Below are positions 56,280 through 64,000 of a stretch of DNA of 64,000 bases, piece by piece (the stretch's first letter is position 1; every line of letters begins with the position of its first letter). The stretch is taken from the NCBI RefSeq assembly GCF_036320965.1, contig NC_092264.1:12870394-12934393 (forward strand). The letters run 5' to 3'. Source of the stretch: Panulirus ornatus (taxonomy: Eukaryota > Arthropoda > Malacostraca > Decapoda > Palinuridae). A model generated the notes under the pieces. It did not search any database. It was not told where the DNA came from and saw nothing but the letters and a program-made list of their open reading frames with translations. A program made the position numbers and the translations under genes.

Positions 56280-59179
56280 GGTAGGGTTGCTACTCTGAGC
56301 TCCCGGGTGCAGTCAGGAGAAGAGCGGGGCTCTGAACACACAAATTGTCTGATCAATGATTGGTCGGTAAGTTCCAAGCCTCATCTATCAAATGACGTCA
56401 TCCGGGTACATCAACACACCAAATCTACCTTATGTTCTCCTTTTTGGACCGTCTTCCACCCAGAGTCGCATTTCAGCTCTTGTCCGAGCTTATTAAAGAG
56501 TCGACATTCACACGAATAAGCCAACAAGGCCAAGAAAGGCCACCGTGAACGGAAGAAGAAGCAAACAGGATATCATAAGGTAAGGTTGCTTCTCTGAGCT
56601 CCCGGGTGATGTTTTGAAAAGAGCGGGGCTCTAAACCCACAAGTTATCTGATGAATGAATGATTGGTCGGTCAATGCCAAACCCCACCTATCAGATGACG
56701 TCAGCCGTGTACTTCAACGCAGCAACCCAAACTTATGTTCTCCTGTTTGCACCGTCTTCCGGCCAGAGTCTCATTTCAGCTGTTGTCCGAGCTTATTAAA
56801 GAGTCGACATTCACATGAATGAGCCAACAAGGCCAAGAAAGGCCACCGTGAACGGAAGAAGAACCAAACAGGACATCATAAGGTAAGGTTGCTTCTCTGA
56901 GCTCCCGGGTGATGTTTTGAAAAGAGCGGGGCTCTAAACCCACAAGTTATCTGATGAATGAATGATTGGTCGGTCAATGCCAAACCCCACCTATCAGATG
57001 ACGTCAGCTGTGTACTTCAACGCAGCAACCCAAACTTATGTTCTCCTGTTTGCACCGTCTTCCGGCCAGAGTCTCATTTCAGCTGTTGTCCGAGCTTATT
57101 AAAGAGTCGACATTCACATGAATAAGCAGACAAGGCCAAGAAAGGCCACCGTGAACGGAAGAAGAACCAAACAGGACATCATAAGGTAAGGTTGCTTCTC
57201 TGAGCTCCACGGTGATGTTTTGAAAAGAGCGGGGCTCTGAACCCACAAGTTATCTGATGAATCAATGATTGGTCGGTCAATGCCAAACCCCACCTATCAG
57301 ATGACGTCAGCCGTGTACTTCATCGCAGCAACCATACATTATGTCCTATTTGAACCGCCTTCTGCCAGGAGTTGCATTTCAGCAATTTCAGTAGTTGCCC
57401 GAGCTCCCGGGTGACGTCATGAGAAGAGCGGGGCTCTGAACCCACAAATTATCTGATCAATGATTGGTCGGTAAGTTATAAGTCCTACCTATCAAATGAC
57501 GTCATCCGGGTACATCAACACACCAAATCTACCTTATGTTCTCCTTTTTGGACAGTCTTCCGCCCATAGTCGCATTGCAACAGTTGACCGAGCTTATTAA
57601 AGAGTCGACATTCACATGAATGAGCCAGCGAGGCCAATAAAGGCCACCGTGACTAGAAGAGAAACCAAACAGCACATCATAAGGTAGGGTTGCTTCTCTG
57701 AGCTACCGGGTGATGTCATGAGAAGGGCGGGGCTCTGAACCCACAAATTTTCTCATCAATGATTGGTCGGTTATTCCCAAACCCCACGTATCAGATGACG
57801 TCTTCCGACTACTTCAAAGCAGCAACCCTACCTTATGTTCTCCTATTTGGACCGTCTTCCGACCATAGTCGCATTTCAGCAGCTGACCGAGCTTATTATA
57901 TTAAAGAGTCAACATTTACATGAATAAGAAAGCGAAGCAAATAAAGGCGACGTGAGGGGAAGCCAAACCAAATAGGAACACATAAGGTAGGGTTGCTACT
58001 CTCAGTTGACGGAGTGACGTCATGAGAAGGGCGGTATTTTTTTCCTATAAACCATCTATCTATCTGACCAATGATTGGTCATGTCCAAGCCCAACCCATC
58101 AGACGACGTCATCCGGCTACTTTAACGCAGGAACTCTACCTTATGTTCTCCTATTTGGACCGTCTTCCACCCAGAGTCGCATTTCAACAGTTGATCGAGC
58201 TTATTAAAGAGTCAACATTCACATGAATGAGCTACCGAGGCGAAGAAAGGCGACGTGAGAAGAGGAACCAAACAGGACATCATAAGATAGGGTTGCTACT
58301 CTGCGCTCCCGGGTGCAGTCAGGAGAAGAGCGGGGCTCTGAACACACAAATTGTCTGATCAATGATTGGTAGGTAAGTTCCAAGCCCCATCTATCAAATA
58401 ACGTCATCCGGGTGCATCAACACACCAAATCTACCTTACGTTCTCCTTTTTGGACCGTCTTCCGCCCATACTCGCATTGCAACAGTTGACCGAGCTTATT
58501 AAAGAGTCGACATTCACTTGAATGAGCCAAAGAGGCCAATAAAGGCCACCGTGACCAGAAGAGAAACCAAACAGCACATCATAAGGTAGGGTTGCTTCTC
58601 TTAGCTCCCGGTGATGTCATGAGAAGGGGGAGGCTCTGAACCCACAAATTTTCTCATCAATGATTGGTCGGTTATTCCCAAACCCCACGTATCAGATGAC
58701 GTCTTCCGACTACTTCAAAGCAGTAACCCTACCTTATGTTCTACTATTTGGACCGTCTTCCGACCATAGTCGCATTTCAGCAGTTGACCGAGCTCTTTAT
58801 ATTAGAGTCAACATTCACATGAATAAGCAAGCGAGGCAAATAAAGGCGACGTGAGGGGAAGACAAACAAAATAGGAACACATAAGGTAGGGTCGCTACTC
58901 TCAGTTGCCCGAGTGACGTCATGAGAAGGGCGGGATTTTTTTCCTATAAACCATCTGACCAATGATTGGTCATGTCCAAGCCCAACCCATCAGACGACGT
59001 CATCCGGCTACTTTAACGCAGGAACTCTACCTTATGTTCTCCTATTTGGACCGTCTTCCACCCAGAGTCGCATTTCAACAGTTGATCGAGCTTATTAAAG
59101 AGTCAACATTCACATGAATGAGCTACCGAGGCCAAGAAAGGCGACGTGAGGGAAAGAGGAACCAAACAGGACATCATAA
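56280..59179 (+). repeat. Super-repeat copy 3, 2900 bp: C-D-D-D'E-A-B-C''-A-B
   Basis: C 56280, D 56579, D 56882, D'E 57185, A 57683, B 57986, C'' 58286, A 58585, B 58885. It has a second full D and lacks H, so its total length matches copies 1 and 2 by compensation. C and D share CACGAATAAG, CAGGATATC and CTCTAAACCC with copy 2 only. Confidence 0.94.
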
Positions 59180-60574
59180 GGTAGGGTTGCTACTCTGAGC
59201 TCCCGGGTGCAGTCAGGAGAAGAGCGGGGCTCTGAACACACAAATTATCTGATCAGTGATTGGTCGGTAAGTTCCAAGCCTCATCTATCAAATGACGTCA
59301 TCCGGGTACATCAACACACCAAATCTACCTTATGTTCTCCTTTTTGGACCGTCTTGCACCCAGAGTCGCATTTTAGCTGTTGTCCGAGCTTATAGAGTCG
59401 ACATTCACATGAATAAGCCAACAAGGCCAAGAAAGGCCACCGTGAACGGAAGAAGAACCAAACAGGACATCATAAGGTAAGGTTGCTTCTCTGAGCTCCC
59501 GGGTGATGTTTTGAAAAGAGCGGGGCTCTGAACCCACAAGTTATCTGATGAATGAATGATTGGTCGGTCAATGGCAAACCCCACCTATCAGATGACGTCA
59601 GCCGTGTACTTCAACGCAGCAACAATACATTATGTCCTCCTATTTGAACCGCCTTCTGCCAGGAGTTGCATTTCAGCAATTTCAGCAGTTGCCCGAGCTC
59701 CTGGGTGAAGTCATGAGAAGAGCGGGGCTCTGAACACACAAATTATCTGATCAATGATTGGTCGGTAAGTTACAAGCCCTACCTATCAAATGACGTCATC
59801 CGGGTATATCAACCCATCAAATCTACCTCATGTTCTCCTTTTTGAACCGTCTTCCGCCCATAGTCGCATTGCAACAGTTGACCGAGCTTATTAAAGAGTC
59901 GACATTCACATGAATGAGCCAAAGAGGCCAAGAAAGGCCACCGTGAGCAGAAGAGAAACCAAACAGCAAATCATAAGGTAGGGTTGCTTCTCTTAGCTCC
60001 CGGGTGATGTCATGAGAAGGGCGGGGCTCTGAACCCACAAATTTTCTCATCAATGATTGGTCGGTTATTCCCAAACCCCACGTATCACATGACGTCTTCC
60101 GACTACTTCAAAGCAGTAACCCTACCTTATGTTCTACTATTTGGACCGTCTTCCGACCATAGTCGCATTTCAGCAGTTGACAGAGATCTTTATATTAAAG
60201 AGTCAAGATTCACATGAATAAGCAAGCGAGGCAAATAAAGGCGACGTGAGGGGAAGACAAACAAAATAGGAACACATAAGGTAGGGTTGCTACTCTCAGT
60301 TGCCCGAGTGACGTCATGAGAAGGGCGGGATTTTTTTCCTATAAACCATCTGACCAATGATTGGTCATCTCCAAGCCCATCCCATCAGACGACGTCATCC
60401 GGCTACTTTAACGCAGGAACTCTACCTTATGTTCTCCTATTTGGACCGTCTTCCACCCAGAGTCGCATTTCAACAGTTGATCGAGCTTATTAAAGAGTCA
60501 ACATTCACATGAATGAGCTACCGAGGCCAAGAAAGGCGACGTGAGGAGAAGAGAAACCAAACAGGACATCATAA
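59180..60574 (+). repeat. Basic HOR unit C-D'E-A-B, 1395 bp
   Basis: C 59180, D'E 59476, A 59977, B 60280. C carries the same 3-bp deletion (GAGCTTATAGAG) as the unit at 39370. Confidence 0.95.
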
Positions 60575-62275
60575 GGTAGGGTTGCTACTCTGAGCTCCCG
60601 GGTGCAGTCAGGAGAAGAGCGGGGCTCTGAACACACAAATTGTCTGATCAATGATTGGTCGGTAAGTTCCAAGCCTCATCTATCAAATGACGTCATCCGG
60701 GTACATCAACACACCAAATCTACCTTATGTTCTCCTTTTTGGACCGTCTTGCACCCAGAGTCGCATTTCAGCTGTTGTCCGAGCTTATTAAAGAGTCGAC
60801 ATTCACATGAATAAGGCAACAAGGCCAAGAAAGGCCACCGTGAACGGAAGAAGAAGCAAACAGGACATCATAAGGTAAGGTTGCTTCTCTGAGCTCCCGG
60901 GAGATGTTTTGAAAAGAGCGGGGCTCTGAACCCACAAGTTATCTGATGAATGAATGATTGGTCGGTCAATGCCAAACCCCACCTATCAGATGACGTCAGC
61001 CGTGTACTTCAACGCAGCACCCCAAACTTATGTTCTCCTGTTTGCACCGTCTTGCGGCCAGAGTCTCATTTCAGCTGTTGTCCAAGCTTATTAAAGAGTC
61101 GACATTCACATGAATAAGCCAAAAAGGCCAAGAAAGGCCACCGTGAACGGAAGAAGAACCAAACAGGACATCATAAGGTAAGGTTGCTTCTCTGAGCTCC
61201 CGGGTGATGTTTTGAAAAGAGCGGGGCTCTGAACCCACAAGTTATCTGATGAATGAATGATTGGTCGGTCAATGGCAAACCCCAACTATCAGATGACGTC
61301 AGCCGTGTACTTCAACGCAGCAAACATACATTATGTCCTCCTATTTGAACCGCCTTCTGCCAGGAGTTGCATTTCAGCAATTTCAGCAGTTGCCCGAGCT
61401 CCCGGGTGACGTCATGAGAAGAGCGGGGCTCTGAACCCACAAATTATCTGATCAATGATTGGTCGGTAAGTTACAAGCCCTACCTATCAAATTACGTCAT
61501 CCGGGTATATCAACCCACCAAATCTACCTCATGTTCTCCTTTCTGAACCGTCTTCCGCCCATAGTCGCATTGCAACAGTTGACCGAGCTTATTAAAGAGT
61601 CGACATTCACATGAATGAGCCAAAGAGGCCAAGAAAGGCCACCGTGAGCAGAAGAGAAACCAAACAGCACATCATAAGGTAGGGTTGCTTCTCTTAGCTC
61701 CCGGGTGATGTCATGAGAAGGGCGGGGCTCTGAACCCACAAATTTTCTCATCATTGATTGGTCGGTTATTCCCAAACCCCACGTATCACATGACGTCTTT
61801 CGACTACTTCAAAGCAATAACCCTACCTTATGTTCTCCTATTTGGACCGTCTTCCACCCATAGTCGCATTTCAGCAGTTGACCGAGCTTTTTATATTAAA
61901 GAGTCAACATTCACATGAATAAGCAAGCGAGGCAAATAAAGGCGACGTGAGGGGAAGACAAACAAAATAGGAACACATAAGGTAGGGTTGCTACTCTCAG
62001 TTGCCCGAGTGACGTCATGAGAAGGGCGGGATTTTTTTCCTATAAACCATCTGACCAATGATTGGTCATGTCCAAGCCCAACCCATCAGACGACGTCATC
62101 CGGCTACTTTAACGCAGGAACTCTACCTTATGTTCTCCTATTTGGACCGTCTTCCACCCAGAGTCGCATTTCAACAGTTGATCGATCTTATTAAAGATTC
62201 AACATTCACATGAATGAGCTACCGAGGCCAAGAAAGGCGACGTGAGGAGAAGAGGAACCAAACAGGACATCATAA
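60575..62275 (+). repeat. HOR variant, 1701 bp: C-D-D'E-A-B
   Basis: C 60575, D 60874, D'E 61177, A 61678, B 61981. It is the basic unit plus one full D monomer of about 303 bp. Confidence 0.95.
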
Positions 62276-64000
62276 GGTAGGGTTGCTACTCTGAGCTCCC
62301 GGTTGCAGTCAGGAGAAGAGCGGGGCTCTGAACACACAAATTGTCTGATCAATGATTGGCCGGTAAGTTCCAAGCCTCACCTATCAAATGACGTCATCCG
62401 GGTACATCAACACACCAAATCTACCTTATGGTCTCCTTTTTGGACCGTCTTGCACCCAGAGTCGCATTTCAGCTGGTGTCCGAGCTTATTAAAGAGTCGA
62501 CATTCACATGAATAAGCCAACAAGGCCAAGAAAGGCCACCGTGAACGGAAGAACCAAACAGGACATCATAAGGTAAGGTTGCTTCTCTGAGCTCCCGGGT
62601 GATGTTTTGAAAAGAGCGGGGCTCTGAACCCACAAGTTTTCTGATGAATGAATGATTGGTCGGTCAATGCCAAACCCCACCTATCAGATGACGTCAGCCG
62701 TGTACTTCAACGCAGCAACCCAAACTTATGTTCTCCTGTTTCCACCGTCTTCCGGCTAGAGTCTCATTTCAGCTGTTGTCCGAGCTTATTAAAGAGTCGA
62801 CATTCACATGAATAAGCCAACAAGGCCAAGAAACGCCACCGTGAACGGAAGAAGAACCAAACAGGACATCATAAGGTAAGGTTGCTTCTCTGAGCTCCCG
62901 GGTGATGTTTTGAAAAGATCGGGGCTCTGAACCCACAAGTTATCTGATGAATGAATGATTGGTCGGTCAATGCCAAACCCCACCTATCAGATGACGTCAG
63001 CCGTGTACTTCAACGCAGCAAACATACATTATGTCCTCCTATTTGAACCGCCTTCTGCCAGGAGTTGCATTTCAGCAATTTCAGTAGTTGCCCGAGCTCC
63101 CGGGTGACGTCATGAGAAGAGCGGGGCTCTGAACCCACAAATAATCTGATCAATGATTGGTCGGTAAGTCACAAGCCCTACCTATCAAATGACGTCATCC
63201 GGGTATATCAACCCACCAAATCTACCTCATGTTCTCCTTTTTGGACCGTCTTCCTCCCATAGTCGCATTGCAGCAGTTCACCGAGCTTATTAAAGAGTCG
63301 ACATTCACGTGAATGAGCCAGCGAGGCCAAGAAAGGCCACCGTGAGCAGAAGAGAAACCAAAAAGCATATCATAAGGTAGTGTTCCTTCTCTGAGCTACC
63401 GGGTGATGTCATGAGAAGGGCGGGGCTCTGAACCCACAAATTATCACATCAATGATTGATTGGTCGGTTAATCCCAAACCCCACCTATCAGATGACGTCA
63501 GCCGACTACTTCAAAGCAGCAAACCTGCATTATGTTCTCCTATTTGGACCGTCTTCCGACCATAGTCGCATTTCAGCAGTTGACCGAGCTTATCAAAGAG
63601 TCTTCTACATTCACACATGAATGAGCTAGCGAGGCAAAGAAAGGTGACGTGAGGGGAAGAGAAACCAAATAGGACATCATAAGGTAGGGTTGCTACTCAC
63701 AGTTGCCCGAGTGACGTCATGAGGAGGACGGGATTTTGTACCTATAAACCATCTATCTGACCAATGATTGGTCATGTCCAAGCCCAACCCGTCAGACGAC
63801 GTCATCCGGTTACTTTAACGTAGGAACTCTACCTTATGTTCTCCTATTTGGACCGTCTTCCGCCCAGAGTCGCATTTCACCAGATGACTGAGCTTATTAA
63901 AGAGTCAACAACATTCACATGATTGAGCCAGCGAGGCCAAGAAAGGCGAATTGAGGGGAAGAGAAACCAAACAGGACATCATAAGGTTGCGTTGCTACTC
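62276..64000 (+). repeat. Partial long HOR: C-D-D'E-F-G-H, cut by window end
   Basis: C 62276, D 62572, D'E 62875, F 63376, G 63683, and H begins at 63985. The order follows the 2606-bp form. C contains several private changes (CCCGGTTGCAG, GATTGGCCGG, GCTGGTGTCC). Confidence 0.93.

Noticed and set aside
29350..64000. CRISPR-like array (regular repeats with spacers)
   Set aside because: Monomers are contiguous ~300-bp repeats without unique spacers and have no cas genes; this is a eukaryotic-style satellite.
29350..64000. CENP-B box or other known centromere motif
   Set aside because: I looked for a TTCG....A..CGGG-type core in the monomers and found none, so centromeric identity cannot be claimed.

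Overview
The window is non-coding tandem-repeat (satellite) DNA from end to end. Monomers of about 300 bp run head to tail on one strand, and the array continues past both edges. I found no credible protein gene, rRNA, tRNA, CRISPR array or intact mobile element. The open frames that exist are 60-100 codons long, recur at monomer phase on both strands, and end inside each monomer. A long satellite with higher-order structure plus a 100-N scaffold gap points to a eukaryotic nuclear genome, probably a long-read assembly. I cannot name the species or the chromosome region.

I sorted the monomers by diagnostic bases into types A, B, C, D, E, F, G and H, taking each monomer to start at the GGTAGGGTT, GGTAAGGTT or GGTTGCGTT motif. 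They form three families: alpha (A, D, F), beta (B, G) and gamma (C, E, H). A-B-C and F-G-H are alpha-beta-gamma trimers. D'E is a fused alpha-gamma pair of about 500 bp with an internal deletion. The basic higher-order repeat (HOR) is C-D'E-A-B, about 1395 bp. Longer versions of 1.7, 1.8, 2.3, 2.6, 2.9 and 3.2 kb arise by adding D, F-G-H, H or a second C-A-B block.

Layout: 1-1772 clean monomers (D'E, F, G, H, A, B). 1773-3065 is deletion-ridden satellite. 3066-3600 is clean. 3601-8533 becomes steadily more corrupted and ends at a pure 261-base A run (8534-8794). 8795-14590 is error-rich satellite. 14591-19543 is clean. 19544-19643 is a run of 100 N. 19644-29349 is error-rich again. 29350-64000 is clean and was parsed monomer by monomer; it includes three tandem 2.9-kb super-repeats (50476-59179) and a very recent 1.395-kb duplication (about 45.7-48.2 kb).

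The most interesting biology is that the monomers carry promoter-like motifs in fixed positions: the CRE palindrome TGACGTCA (up to two per monomer, 85 bp apart), the GC box GGGCGGGGC, CCAAT boxes (a 17-bp inverted repeat in B and G), TATA-like strings, and a donor/acceptor pair that could frame a 97-nt intron. CpG is not strongly depleted. Whether any of this is functional is inference. The corrupted blocks and the A run look more like consensus or assembly error than biology.
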